NCBI GenBank assembly: GCA_947493335.1
Contig: CANLQO010000002.1
Span: forward strand, 884,993-948,992
DNA: 64,000 nt
Origin: an uncultured Paracoccaceae bacterium
Lineage (GTDB): Bacteria > Pseudomonadota > Alphaproteobacteria > Rhodobacterales > Rhodobacteraceae
Direction of reading: 5' to 3'
Below the pieces are notes generated by a model. The model was given only the letters and a program-made list of their open reading frames with translations. It was not told the origin of the DNA and made no database searches. Made by a program: the position numbers and the translations under genes. Positions within the stretch are counted from its first letter, which is position 1; every line of letters begins with the position of its first letter. Shown in pieces: positions 34,685-43,146 of this stretch.

Positions 34685-37600
34685 TTGCGTTTTTCCAAGT
34701 TGCGGCTGAATGGCTTCAAAAGCTTCGTTGATCCGACTGATCTGATCATCGCGGACGGTTTGACCGGGGTGGTCGGGCCCAATGGCTGCGGCAAATCCAA
34801 CCTGCTCGAGGCCCTGCGGTGGGTGATGGGTGAAAACCGTCCCACCGCGATGCGCGGCGGTGGCATGGAAGACGTGATCTTTGCAGGTGCCGCGACCCGA
34901 CCCGCCCGAAATTTTGCCGAAGTCTCCTTGGTGATCGACAATGGCGAACGCCTTGCGCCCGCCGGGTTCAACGATAGCGACAATCTTGAAATCATCCGCC
35001 GGATCACGCGCGACGCGGGCAGCGCGTACAAGGTGGGCTCCAAGGATGTACGGGCCCGTGATGTGCAAATGTTGTTCGCCGATGCCTCGACCGGGGCGCA
35101 TTCGCCAGCATTGGTCCGGCAAGGGCAGATTTCCGAACTGATCAACGCCAAGCCCAAGGCGCGGCGGCGCATTCTGGAAGAGGCTGCGGGGATTTCCGGT
35201 CTGTATCAGCGGCGGCACGAGGCCGAATTAAAGCTGAAGGGCGCCGAAACGAACCTGACCCGCGTTGATGACGTGATCGAGCAACTGGCAGCACAGCTTG
35301 GGCAATTGGCGCGGCAGGCGCGTCAGGCTGCACGGTACCGCGAGATCGGTGTGAACCTGCGCAAGGCCGAAGGGATGCTGCTTTATCGGCGCTGGAAAGA
35401 AGCGGATGAGGCATTGGCCGCCGCCGCCGACCAATTGCGCGAACGTACCGTCGCCGCCGGTCAGGCCGAAAAGCTGGCGCAGCAGGCGGCCAAAGGTCGG
35501 GCAGAGGCCGAAGCCGCCTTGCCGCCCCTGCGCGAGGAAGAAGCGATTGCCGCAGCCGTCTTGCAGCGCCTGCAGGTTCAGCGCGACACGCTCAAGGATC
35601 AGGAGGCGCGTGCGCTTTCGACCATCGAAACTTTGCGCGGGCGCATTGACCAATTGGGCCGGGATATCGACCGCGAGGCAGGGCTGAACAAAGACGCAGG
35701 CGAGACGATTGAACGCCTGGAATGGGAGGCAGAGGAAATCGCCAAGGCTGGGAAGGGACATGAATCCCGCCTTGATGCTGCCAAAGCTGCCGCCGCAGAG
35801 GCGGCCCAGACCTTGCAAGCTCGCGAAGGGGATTTGTCGCAGCTGACAGAGGACGTCGCCCGCCTTGCCGCGCGACATCAATCCGCGCAGCGCCTCTTGG
35901 ACGACCAACGCACAACGCTTGAGAAATCCGAAGCCGAAGAAAGCCGTGCCAAGACAGCAATGATCGAAGCGCAACAAGCGCTTGAGACTGCCGAAGCCGC
36001 CTTTGTCACCGCAGGAGAGGCCGAAAAGCAGGCGGTAGCCACCGCTGCGAAGGCTGACGAAACCCTGCTGGCGGCAGAAGCCGCACGGGCCGAAACCCAA
36101 AGCCGTGAAAGCGACGCACGGGTCATGCGGTCCGAAGCCGAAGGTGAACTGAGTGCTTTGAAGGCGGAAGTGGCTGCGCTCGGTCGGATGGTGGAGCGTG
36201 ACACAGCCGAGGGGGGGCAGGTGTTAGACCTGCTGCAGGTGCAATCAGGCTATGAAAAAGCACTCGGGGCGGCCTTGGCCGATGATCTGCGGGCGCCCGC
36301 GGTGGGGGCGGATGCGCCCTCTGGCTGGGCGGCGCTGCCGGGCTATGCAAACCCGCAAAATCTGCCAGCCGGGGTCAATGCGCTGACCAACTATGTTTCT
36401 GTGCCAGAGGTGCTGGTGCGTCGCATGGGGCAGGTTGGTCTTGTCGATGCCGCTGATGGCGCGCGGCTGCAAGCGGACCTTTTGCCCGGTCAGCGGCTCG
36501 TCAGTCTGGACGGTGATCTGTGGCGCTGGGACGGGTTCCGTGCCGGTGCCGAGGATGCGCCATCTGCCGCTGCCCTGCGGCTGCAACAATTAAATCGTTT
36601 GGCGAGCCTGAAGCTTGATCTGGAAGAGGCAAATGCCAAGGCTGCAGGCATGGTTCAGGCACACGAAAGCCTGACCCAGCGGCTGGCCGATCTGACCGAG
36701 GCCGATCAAAAGGCGCGTCAGGCCCGGCGTGACGCCGATCGTCTGGTGGCTGACGCCAATCGTGCGCTCAGTCGGGCAGAGGCTGATCGCAATCTTGGCG
36801 CGGGTCGTCTGGAATCGCTGGGGCTTGCCGCCAAACGCCACGCGGAAGAGGCGATGACCGCCCGCCAAGCCCTAGGCGAGGCTGAAAAAGCAGCGCAGGG
36901 TTTGGGCGATCTGGATGCCGCACGGGCCGAAGTCGAAGACATCAAGATGACGGTGGAAGCTGCCCGGATCACCATGATGTCGCGCCGGTCAGCCCATGAT
37001 GAAGTTCGCCGCGAAGGCGAGGCGCGACTCAAGCGCAGCCAGGAAATCACCAAAGAGGTGAGCGGCTGGAAGCACCGTCTTGAGACGGCCAGTAAGCGGA
37101 CAGCCGAACTCGCCAGCCGCAAGGCCGATTCTGAAGAAGAGCTGAAAGCAGCCGTAACCGCGCCCGAGGAAATCGCGGCAAAACGCTCTGAACTCGCGGA
37201 TGCGATTGATGCAGCCGAAGGGCGGCGCAAAGCCTCTGCTGATGCGCTTGCCGCGGCTGAGAATGCCCTGCGCGTCTGCAGCGATGCAGAGCGGGATGCC
37301 GAGCGCGGTGCCTCGGAGGCGCGCGAGGCGCGGGCCCGGTCAGAGGCGCGGGCGGATGCCGCGAAAGAGACGGTCGCGGCTGCCGCTGAACGGATCATGG
37401 AGGCGCAGGAGGTCTCACCTGCGGGGCTGCTTGAGGCACTGGACGTGGACCCGGACAAGATGCCCGCGGCCGAAGTGATCGAAGGACAGGTGAACACCTA
37501 CAAGCGCCAGCGCGACGCGCTGGGCGCTGTGAACCTGAGGGCAGAGGAAGACGCCAAAGAGGTGCAGGTCGAACACGATCAACTCGTCACCGAGAAGGCC

Positions 37601-38140
37601 GACCTCGAGGCGGCGATCGCGGCGTTGCGGTCTGGCATTGCCAGCTTGAACAAGGAAGGCCGCGAGCGGCTGTTGACGGCGTTTGAGCAGGTCAACGAGA
37701 ACTTTGGCTTGCTATTCACCCACCTTTTTGGCGGCGGTGAGGCCAAGCTGGTTCTGGTGGAAAGCGATGACCCGCTTGAAGCCGGGCTCGAGATCATGTG
37801 CCAGCCGCCGGGCAAGAAACTCTCGACGCTGAGCCTGCTGTCGGGTGGAGAACAGACGCTGACGGCGCTGGCACTGATTTTTGCGGTCTTTCTGGCCAAT
37901 CCCGCGCCGATCTGTGTGCTTGACGAGGTTGACGCGCCGCTGGACGACGCAAACGTCACGCGTTTTTGTGACCTTCTCGATGAGATGACGCGCCGGACCG
38001 AGACCCGTTTTCTGATCATTACGCACCACGCGGTCACGATGAGCCGGATGGATCGGCTTTTCGGCGTGACCATGGGCGAACAAGGTGTCAGTCAGCTTGT
38101 GTCCGTCGACCTGAAGAAAGCCGAGGCGATGGTGGCGTGA
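34685..38140 (+). CDS. smc: Chromosome segregation ATPase SMC
   Basis: 1151 residues. Forms the condensin ring with ScpA/ScpB. Walker A GPNGCGKS is at residues 31-38, two long coiled coils (about 165-505 and 665-990) flank a hinge domain (about 515-645, QSGYEKALGAALADDLRA onward), and the C-terminal head has the signature LLSGGEQTLTALAL and Walker B PICVLDEVDAPLDD. I chose the TTG at 34685, with GGAG at 7-base spacing, giving LRFSKLRLNGFKSF, the normal family start. A start 45 bases upstream is unlikely. scpA and scpB are not in the window. Confidence 0.95.
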   Translation: MRFSKLRLNGFKSFVDPTDLIIADGLTGVVGPNGCGKSNLLEALRWVMGENRPTAMRGGGMEDVIFAGAATRPARNFAEVSLVIDNGERLAPAGFNDSDNLEIIRRITRDAGSAYKVGSKDVRARDVQMLFADASTGAHSPALVRQGQISELINAKPKARRRILEEAAGISGLYQRRHEAELKLKGAETNLTRVDDVIEQLAAQLGQLARQARQAARYREIGVNLRKAEGMLLYRRWKEADEALAAAADQLRERTVAAGQAEKLAQQAAKGRAEAEAALPPLREEEAIAAAVLQRLQVQRDTLKDQEARALSTIETLRGRIDQLGRDIDREAGLNKDAGETIERLEWEAEEIAKAGKGHESRLDAAKAAAAEAAQTLQAREGDLSQLTEDVARLAARHQSAQRLLDDQRTTLEKSEAEESRAKTAMIEAQQALETAEAAFVTAGEAEKQAVATAAKADETLLAAEAARAETQSRESDARVMRSEAEGELSALKAEVAALGRMVERDTAEGGQVLDLLQVQSGYEKALGAALADDLRAPAVGADAPSGWAALPGYANPQNLPAGVNALTNYVSVPEVLVRRMGQVGLVDAADGARLQADLLPGQRLVSLDGDLWRWDGFRAGAEDAPSAAALRLQQLNRLASLKLDLEEANAKAAGMVQAHESLTQRLADLTEADQKARQARRDADRLVADANRALSRAEADRNLGAGRLESLGLAAKRHAEEAMTARQALGEAEKAAQGLGDLDAARAEVEDIKMTVEAARITMMSRRSAHDEVRREGEARLKRSQEITKEVSGWKHRLETASKRTAELASRKADSEEELKAAVTAPEEIAAKRSELADAIDAAEGRRKASADALAAAENALRVCSDAERDAERGASEAREARARSEARADAAKETVAAAAERIMEAQEVSPAGLLEALDVDPDKMPAAEVIEGQVNTYKRQRDALGAVNLRAEEDAKEVQVEHDQLVTEKADLEAAIAALRSGIASLNKEGRERLLTAFEQVNENFGLLFTHLFGGGEAKLVLVESDDPLEAGLEIMCQPPGKKLSTLSLLSGGEQTLTALALIFAVFLANPAPICVLDEVDAPLDDANVTRFCDLLDEMTRRTETRFLIITHHAVTMSRMDRLFGVTMGEQGVSQLVSVDLKKAEAMVA

Positions 38141-38541
38141 AGGCGCACACCGACCTGAGCGGTCGATGGACGGGACGCTACGATTATCAGGGCGCGCTTT
38201 CGCCTGTCGCCTTCGAGGCGGTGCTGGATGATCAGGATGGACATCTGGTGGGCACGATCACCGAACCCAACAGTTTCGCGTCGGGTCAGGGGCCTCATCT
38301 GCAGGCAAGCCTGAAAGGCAATCGCCTTGGGTCGTCCGTAAGTTTCACCAAGTATTATCACGGCTTTGATCAAGGTGATGATCCGATCTACGATGGTGAT
38401 GCCAACGCGGCACTGACCCGGATTTCCGGCCAATGGCGCTTTGCGACCTTACCGGGTTGGTGCGGCCGGTTCGTCATGGTGCGCGCACCGGAGGCTCAAG
38501 CCAGAAGACGCAAAGCCAAAGTGGAATCGATCGAGGTGTGA
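38137..38541 (+). CDS. Hypothetical protein coupled to smc
   Basis: 134 residues, family not recognised with certainty. The GTG start overlaps the smc stop (GTGA at 38137-38140). The first part (DLSGRWTGRYDYQG) and the repeated beta-strand pattern (HLVGTITEP, SSVSFTKYY, GQWRFAT) suggest a small all-beta, lipocalin-like domain, and the tail is Lys/Arg rich (ARRRKAK). Translational coupling to SMC is clear, but a functional tie to chromosome segregation is not shown. Confidence 0.7.
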   Translation: MKAHTDLSGRWTGRYDYQGALSPVAFEAVLDDQDGHLVGTITEPNSFASGQGPHLQASLKGNRLGSSVSFTKYYHGFDQGDDPIYDGDANAALTRISGQWRFATLPGWCGRFVMVRAPEAQARRRKAKVESIEV

Positions 38542-38612
38542 CCACTCGCGCAGATGTGACGCGACCCCATGGGACCTCAAGGCTAAGCTGCATTGAGCCA
38601 AAGGGAGATCAC

Positions 38613-38978
38613 ATGCGTATACTGACACTATTGGGGATTGTGTTTGCCAGCACGGCCACCGCGCAAGAGTTCGCACCAAAGCCCACCGACCGGGTACTGG
38701 ACGCGGCCGCGATGGCGGAAAAGGTGGTGGGCCGCACGCATGAATTTTTTGATGGCGGCGTGTCGTTCTTTTCGGTTTCGGGCACATATTCATACACCTA
38801 CAGCGATGGTGGCCGGGCCTATGGCGCATGGGAACTGCGGGATTCCGGGAATGATGGTGTGATTTGCACATCTTTTGCTGCCGGGTTTTCACGCTGTGAC
38901 ATGTATGTGCATGACGGCACCCGGCTTGTGTTGATCACCGAAGACGGCACCCGGTTCCCGGTGCGCAATGCGAGCTAG
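38613..38978 (+). CDS. Hypothetical periplasmic protein
   Basis: 121 residues. A signal peptide (MRILTLLGIVFASTATAQ) is cleaved after AQ, leaving about 103 residues with two cysteines (VICTSF and SRCDMY) that may form a disulfide. The pattern GTYSYTYSDGGRAYGAWELRD is reminiscent of small roseobacter secreted proteins of unknown function. The ATG at 38613 has an AAGGGAG ribosome site, so a longer in-frame reading starting inside the previous gene is rejected. Two dispersed repeats follow the stop. Confidence 0.7.
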   Translation: MRILTLLGIVFASTATAQEFAPKPTDRVLDAAAMAEKVVGRTHEFFDGGVSFFSVSGTYSYTYSDGGRAYGAWELRDSGNDGVICTSFAAGFSRCDMYVHDGTRLVLITEDGTRFPVRNAS

Positions 38979-38984
38979 GCCGGC

Positions 38985-39038
38985 GTGTGCCGCTGTTTCG
39001 GGGCCAAGCCCCGAAAAACGCCCCACCCGCCGTCCCGA
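38985..39038 (+). repeat. Dispersed intergenic repeat B, copy 2
   Basis: GTGCCGCTG, hairpin TTTCGGGGC/GCCCCGAAA, then ACGCCCCACCCGCCGTCCCG. Begins 6 bases after the stop of the preceding gene. A repeat A copy follows 38 bases later. Confidence 0.7.
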
Positions 39039-39076
39039 TAGCCCAAACCAAGCCTTGTGATGATTGAGAGCGCGGG

Positions 39077-39113
39077 AGCCTCCGGCGGGCATATTTTCGT
39101 TCAAAAGAAAGAG
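39077..39113 (+). repeat. Dispersed intergenic repeat A, copy 2 (3' half)
   Basis: GCCTCCGGCGGGCATATTTT followed by TTCAAAAGAAAGAG, nearly identical to the copy before fmt, but the upstream AATTTTC/GAAAATT palindrome is missing. It lies between a plus-strand gene end and a minus-strand gene end, so its purine-rich tail cannot serve as a ribosome site here. Confidence 0.7.
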
Positions 39114-39131
39114 ATGGACAGTGATATCGCG

Positions 39132-40298
39132 CTAAGGGAGCGCAGCCAGAATTGCGGGCGTCGGCCAGGCATCGGCGGGCAGACCAAGCCGCATCTGTTC
39201 AGTTTGCACAGCAGCGCGCGTTTTTGCACCCAGGATGCCGTCAATTCCGCCAACATCATGCCCCAGCGCCGTCAGTTTTTCCTGTAGGGCCATCATCTCC
39301 TCACCTGTCAGGCCTGTGTCGGGCGCGCCCGCATTATAGGGTGGTGCGCCCATAAGACGGGTGGCGAAATAGGCGGCTGTCGTGACGTAGACAAAGCTCT
39401 TGTTCCACTCAAAATAGACCTCAAAATTCGGATAGGCGAGGAAGGCCGGCCCTTTGCGCCCCATTGGCAGCAGAACCGAAGCGGGCAGGTCTTTGGGGCC
39501 CAGTTCGCCATTGCGTGCGGTGACTCCTGCCGCCTGCCATTGCGTCACAGTGAGTTTGTGGTTCAAGCCGGTTTGGGACCAATCAAGATCTGCGGGCACC
39601 TTGATTTCCTGTAGCCACGGCTCATTCGGACGCCAGCCCAAATTTGCCAACACGTTCGCGCCGGACAATAAGGCATCAGGGGCAGAGGTTTTCAGCGTCA
39701 CTTGCCCGTCGCCATCGCCATCGCGACCGTAGGCGATGATATCTTCGGGCAGCATCTGGACCTGCCCGATCTCACCGGCCCAGGCACCTGTGGTCGTGGC
39801 TGGGTCCATATCGCCCCGGGCCGCCAATTCTATTGCGGCAATCAGTTGAGGCCGGAACAACTCTGGCCGCCGACAATCATGGGCAAGGGTCAAAAGGGCA
39901 TCGCGCGTGTTGAAATTTCCCTGAACCTGCCCGTAGTCCGTCTCGAATGCCCAAAACGCTAGCAGGACCCCGCGCGGAATGCCGTATTCTGCTGCGATCT
40001 GATCAAAGGTTGCGGCATGGCGGTCACCGTAAACGCGCCCATTATCAAGCCGGTTCTGGCTGATTAATCGACGCGAGAAATCGATGAAGTCGCGTTGAAA
40101 CACACCCTGCGCCCGGTCGGCTTTGATGACGCTGGCGTCTAGTGCGGCTCCGGCAAAGAAGGCATCGGCCGCTGAGGGTGATTGCTCTGCGGCGATGGCT
40201 TCTGCTTTGACGCCCGCAATGAAGTCGGGCAGGGCCCCGCCGCAAACCTGTGCAGCACTTTGACTGGCCAAAAGGGTCAAAAGAAGGGTGAGACGCAT
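39132..40298 (-). CDS. Lytic murein transglycosylase, MltB-type, with peptidoglycan-binding domain
   Basis: 388 residues. The signal peptide ends SQSAAQVCGG, so it is periplasmic. The catalytic Glu is in AFWAFETDYGQVQG, followed by EIGQVQMLPEDI and YPNFEVYFEWNKS, the SLT_2/MltB blocks. A C-terminal peptidoglycan-binding domain (LQEKLTALGHDVGGIDGILGAKT) ends the protein. It cleaves glycan strands with anhydromuramyl formation. I chose the ATG at 40298, with a GGAG site that lies in a hairpin. A TTG 21 bases upstream is less likely. Confidence 0.9.
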   Translation of the reverse strand: MRLTLLLTLLASQSAAQVCGGALPDFIAGVKAEAIAAEQSPSAADAFFAGAALDASVIKADRAQGVFQRDFIDFSRRLISQNRLDNGRVYGDRHAATFDQIAAEYGIPRGVLLAFWAFETDYGQVQGNFNTRDALLTLAHDCRRPELFRPQLIAAIELAARGDMDPATTTGAWAGEIGQVQMLPEDIIAYGRDGDGDGQVTLKTSAPDALLSGANVLANLGWRPNEPWLQEIKVPADLDWSQTGLNHKLTVTQWQAAGVTARNGELGPKDLPASVLLPMGRKGPAFLAYPNFEVYFEWNKSFVYVTTAAYFATRLMGAPPYNAGAPDTGLTGEEMMALQEKLTALGHDVGGIDGILGAKTRAAVQTEQMRLGLPADAWPTPAILAALP

Positions 40299-40301
40299 GC
40301 G

Positions 40302-40328
40302 AGGCTCCACTTGTTTCAAGCGGAGCCT
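40302..40328 (-). promoter_or_regulatory. Hairpin over the lytic transglycosylase ribosome site
   Basis: On the minus strand AGGCTCC (40328-40322) pairs with GGAGCCT (40308-40302) across a 13-base loop. The GGAG of the right arm is the ribosome site of the transglycosylase gene. It also follows the cbiB stop by 10 bases. It could end cbiB transcription or restrain translation. Confidence 0.45.
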
Positions 40329-40337
40329 AACAGCGGT

Positions 40338-41246
40338 CTAGCTGATCAAAAAGAGACCGATCATCAAAGCGGGGATCATTGCCGCCCCCCAGACGCGCCA
40401 GAGGATCCAGACGGTTTCGGTGATGTGATCTGCGTTGAGTTCGCGGATCCCCCTGTCATTCACAAAAGGATACTCCTGCAAGGCACCGTCGTAGACGCGT
40501 GGGCCGGACAGCGCAAAATTCAATGCGTGGGCCAATGCCGCCTCGGGCCAGCCCGCATTGGGGGAGCGGTGCAATGGCGCATCGTCTACGACCTGTTCGA
40601 AGACATCGAACCGCAGTGTGACAAGCAAAATTAGCCCGGCCGTGATCCGCGCCGGGATCCAGTTCAACAGATCGTCAAACCTTGCCGCAGCCCAACCGAA
40701 CTGGGCATGGCGATCGGTCCGATATCCGATCATGCTGTCGGCCGTGTTGGTGAGCTTGTAGATCAAGAGCCCCGGTAACCCGCCGAGCACGAACCAAAAG
40801 ATTGGTGCGATAACGCCATCAGACAGGTTCTCGGCTCCGCTCTCGATTGCGGCGCGGGCCACATCGGCTTCTGTCATATCGGCGGTGTCGCGGCCTACGA
40901 TCTTTGCGACCGCATGGCGCCCATCGCCAAGCGAAGCGCGCAGCCCGCGCGCCACAGCAAGAACGTGATCTGACAAAGACCGCTGCGCTAGAAGCACGCC
41001 CAAAACGATGACCTCGACCACACCACCCGGAATAGCGCGCAGCACCAGACCGACAAAAAGCGCCAAAGCGATCAGGACAAGAAGCGTCAGCACACCCTTT
41101 GCTTTGCGGGCGGGCCCGTCGTTAAGAACCTCATCCGCCCAGTTGATCAATCGGCCCATCAGAACTGCCGGGTGCGGGACACGGGACCATAGCCATTTTG
41201 GCTCTCCCAACAGCGCGTCAAGGATCATGCCAAGAAACAGGGTCAA
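40338..41246 (-). CDS. cbiB: Adenosylcobinamide-phosphate synthase CbiB/CobD
   Basis: 302 residues, several membrane helices. Attaches (R)-1-amino-2-propanol (or its phosphate) to adenosylcobyric acid. Visible are the start LDALLGEPKWLWSRVPHPAV, the ESGAENLSDGVIAPIFW signature and NTADSMIGYRT. The start codon is a TTG overlapping the cobC stop (TTGA at 41243-41246). The partner decarboxylase that makes aminopropanol phosphate lies just upstream, so the two genes supply the nucleotide-loop arm. The protein name is CobD in Pseudomonas nomenclature. Confidence 0.94.
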   Translation of the reverse strand: MTLFLGMILDALLGEPKWLWSRVPHPAVLMGRLINWADEVLNDGPARKAKGVLTLLVLIALALFVGLVLRAIPGGVVEVIVLGVLLAQRSLSDHVLAVARGLRASLGDGRHAVAKIVGRDTADMTEADVARAAIESGAENLSDGVIAPIFWFVLGGLPGLLIYKLTNTADSMIGYRTDRHAQFGWAAARFDDLLNWIPARITAGLILLVTLRFDVFEQVVDDAPLHRSPNAGWPEAALAHALNFALSGPRVYDGALQEYPFVNDRGIRELNADHITETVWILWRVWGAAMIPALMIGLFLIS

Positions 41247-42178
41247 AACGCTGCCTCCAATTGGTCCCAGCGGTCAGGGTGGGGCAGGCCAAGACGCAGC
41301 CAATTGTCAGCATAGGGGAAGATGCGCGACCAGATCTTGTGCCGGGCCAAATGCACCTGCGCGGCTTTGGCGTCCTGCACCTGATAAAGTCGGAATAGAT
41401 CGGTGCCGCCAAGACTGATCGCGCCTTTGCGCGTCACAATATCGTCGAGGCGCGCGGCATCCTTTGCCAATCGTGCGCGCGTCTCATCGGCCCAAATTGG
41501 ATCAGATAGCGCCTCTGCCCCGATGTTCAGAGCCGGGCCAGAAACGTGCCACGGGCCCAAGACTTCGCGCAAAGCCGCAAGGATATCGGGGTCGCCGATC
41601 GCAAAGCCCAGCCGTAGCCCCGCAAGCCCCCAGAATTTGCCAAAGCTCTTCAGCACAACCGTCCCGGGGCGTGAAGCGAGGCCAATATGGCTTTTGTCGG
41701 GTACGATGTCACAAAAGCTTTCGTCGATAATTGTCAGAGGTGCATCAAGGTTTGCGACTTCCCATAGCAATCCGTCGGGATTGTTGGGGTGGACAGCGAC
41801 CAGCGCGTCAAAGCCGTTTTCGTCCAATGTCCAGCCGGCAGCCCTGAATGCCGCACCGTGCTCATTGTAAGTGGGGCCCGGAATCTCAACCCGGCCCGCA
41901 CCGCGCATGCGGGGCAGTTGTGCGATCAATGCAGACGCACCCGCCGCAGGCAGGATGTCGGCGCCATCGGGCACTTGCCAGAAGCTGCGGGCAAGGCCGA
42001 TCAAACGATCATGTGCATTGCGATCTGGCAGGGCCGTCCAAGCGTCCGGCGGCACCGGTGGCATCGGGTAGGGCACCGGGTTGATCCCGGTTGACAGGTC
42101 CAGCCAGTCAGCACGTTTGCCGCCATAAGCAGCAATCGCAGCATCCAGTCCGCCGCCGTGATCGCGGGGTTGGTTCAT
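41243..42178 (-). CDS. cobC: Threonine-phosphate decarboxylase (cobalamin aminopropanol arm)
   Basis: 311 residues, PLP fold type I aminotransferase-like. Decarboxylates L-threonine-O-3-phosphate to aminopropanol phosphate. DLSTGINPVPYP at the N-terminus is typical of the CobC/CobD group, and the PLP Lys is in SFGKFWGLAGLRLGF. Histidinol-phosphate aminotransferase is the nearest alternative, excluded by the start motif and cbiB next door. The ATG overlaps the DUF1636 stop (ATGA at 42175-42178), which also fixes the start against longer readings. Confidence 0.92.
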   Translation of the reverse strand: MNQPRDHGGGLDAAIAAYGGKRADWLDLSTGINPVPYPMPPVPPDAWTALPDRNAHDRLIGLARSFWQVPDGADILPAAGASALIAQLPRMRGAGRVEIPGPTYNEHGAAFRAAGWTLDENGFDALVAVHPNNPDGLLWEVANLDAPLTIIDESFCDIVPDKSHIGLASRPGTVVLKSFGKFWGLAGLRLGFAIGDPDILAALREVLGPWHVSGPALNIGAEALSDPIWADETRARLAKDAARLDDIVTRKGAISLGGTDLFRLYQVQDAKAAQVHLARHKIWSRIFPYADNWLRLGLPHPDRWDQLEAAF

Positions 42179-42549
42179 GCCTCGTCCGGCAGTGGGGGGT
42201 GGCGGGTCACAAAATGCCCCTTGATGGCTTGCGGCCACTCTCGATAGGGAACCTGACCTGATTCACTGTCCGCATGGAGTGATGCATAGCTGACAATGCC
42301 TGCGGCGGTCTCTGCGTCGGGTTCAAAGTTACCTACGGTGTAGTTCAACTTGCCCTGACCCTGAATCGCAACATTGCACCCGTGTTTGCACCCCATCAGA
42401 CAAGAAACACGCCGCGTTCTCAGCGTTGGAATGCCTTGCGCAGCTTCTTCAACCAGCGCCGCTAGCCGCTCTCCATCCGTTTGTTCCATGTCGCCCGAAT
42501 CCCAGCCCTCGCGCTTGCAGGTGTCGCAGATGGTAATCCAGGTTGTCAT
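42175..42549 (-). CDS. DUF1636 metal-binding protein, cobalamin-associated
   Basis: 124 residues. Cysteines at ICDTCKREG and RVSCLMGCKHGCNVAIQG form a thioredoxin-like ferredoxin pattern, so a [2Fe-2S] cluster or metal site is likely. DUF1636 genes repeatedly occur with cobalamin genes and are often under B12 control, but the function is unestablished. Here it is first in the DUF1636-cobC-cbiB run. Candidate roles are an electron donor for corrinoid reduction or metal handling. Calls such as CobE-like are guesses. Confidence 0.85.
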   Translation of the reverse strand: MTTWITICDTCKREGWDSGDMEQTDGERLAALVEEAAQGIPTLRTRRVSCLMGCKHGCNVAIQGQGKLNYTVGNFEPDAETAAGIVSYASLHADSESGQVPYREWPQAIKGHFVTRHPPLPDEA

Positions 42550-42649
42550 GGCAGATCTCTCGCAGTTTCCGTCGTCTTCAAGCGGATTTCAGCCAAAGTG
42601 ACAAGATGATGGGCGGAATTTCGTCATTTTGCCCTTAAGGACAACTATC

Positions 42650-42664
42650 TTAACCATTCGTTTA
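42650..42664 (+). promoter_or_regulatory. CtrA-like binding site before the receiver gene
   Basis: TTAACCATTCGTTTACC has the CtrA layout TTAA-N7-TTAA with one mismatch (TTTA), in an AT-rich stretch 80 bases before the receiver gene. Two more TTAA half-sites lie nearby (42635 and 42685). Confidence 0.4.
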
Positions 42665-42744
42665 CCCTAAGAATGAATGACAGCTTAACGCACTAGTCAA
42701 CTTGTGACCTTTCCGTTACGTTTGATCGGTGGAGTGGAGGTGAG

Positions 42745-43146
42745 ATGCACGTTCTGATTGTTCAGAGCAACGCGCAACTGGGTATGTTGTGGCAACGCCA
42801 TTTGGAGCGTTTGGGGATGTCGGTCGAATTGGCGACCAGCGGATCCGACGCTGTTCAAACGCTTGAGACAACCGGCTTTGATGTGATCGTTCTTGATCTG
42901 GTTTTACGCGAGGGCAGCGCGTTGACCGTTGCAGACGTTGCAAATTTCCGCCAACCCGATGCCAATGTCGTCTTTGTCACCGACACCACATTCTTCTCGG
43001 ATGGCTCTATTTTCGCCCACAGCGCGAACGCCCGCGCCTTTGTGGAAAAAGCGACGCCCCCCTCGGACCTGGCAGCCATCGTCGAGCACTATGGCCACAG
43101 CGCTAGCCGCGACCGTGCGGCTCTGCGTAGTTCAACCGTGGGTTGA
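42745..43146 (+). CDS. Single-domain response regulator-like protein lacking the acidic pair
   Basis: 133 residues, one receiver domain without an output domain. Asp51 in VIVLDLVL is the phosphoacceptor position, Thr79 in FVTDTT and Lys102 in FVEKATPP match the switch residues. However the metal-binding acidic pair near residues 7-9 is replaced by Gln-Ser-Asn (LIVQSNAQ), so Mg-dependent phosphorylation should be impaired. A CtrA-like site lies upstream. The 3' end overlaps the converging glutathionyl reductase gene by 44 bases. It may act as a phosphorylation-independent binding partner. Confidence 0.8.
   Translation: MHVLIVQSNAQLGMLWQRHLERLGMSVELATSGSDAVQTLETTGFDVIVLDLVLREGSALTVADVANFRQPDANVVFVTDTTFFSDGSIFAHSANARAFVEKATPPSDLAAIVEHYGHSASRDRAALRSSTVG

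Noticed and set aside
39114..39287. Plus-strand ORF following repeat A copy 2
   Set aside because: It lies opposite the coding 3' end of the lytic transglycosylase gene and encodes nothing recognisable; the purine tail of the repeat explains its ribosome-site look.
42635..42664. Second CtrA box TTAA-N11-TTAA just upstream
   Set aside because: The spacing is 11 rather than 7 bases; only the overlapping TTAA-N7-TTTA site has the right layout.
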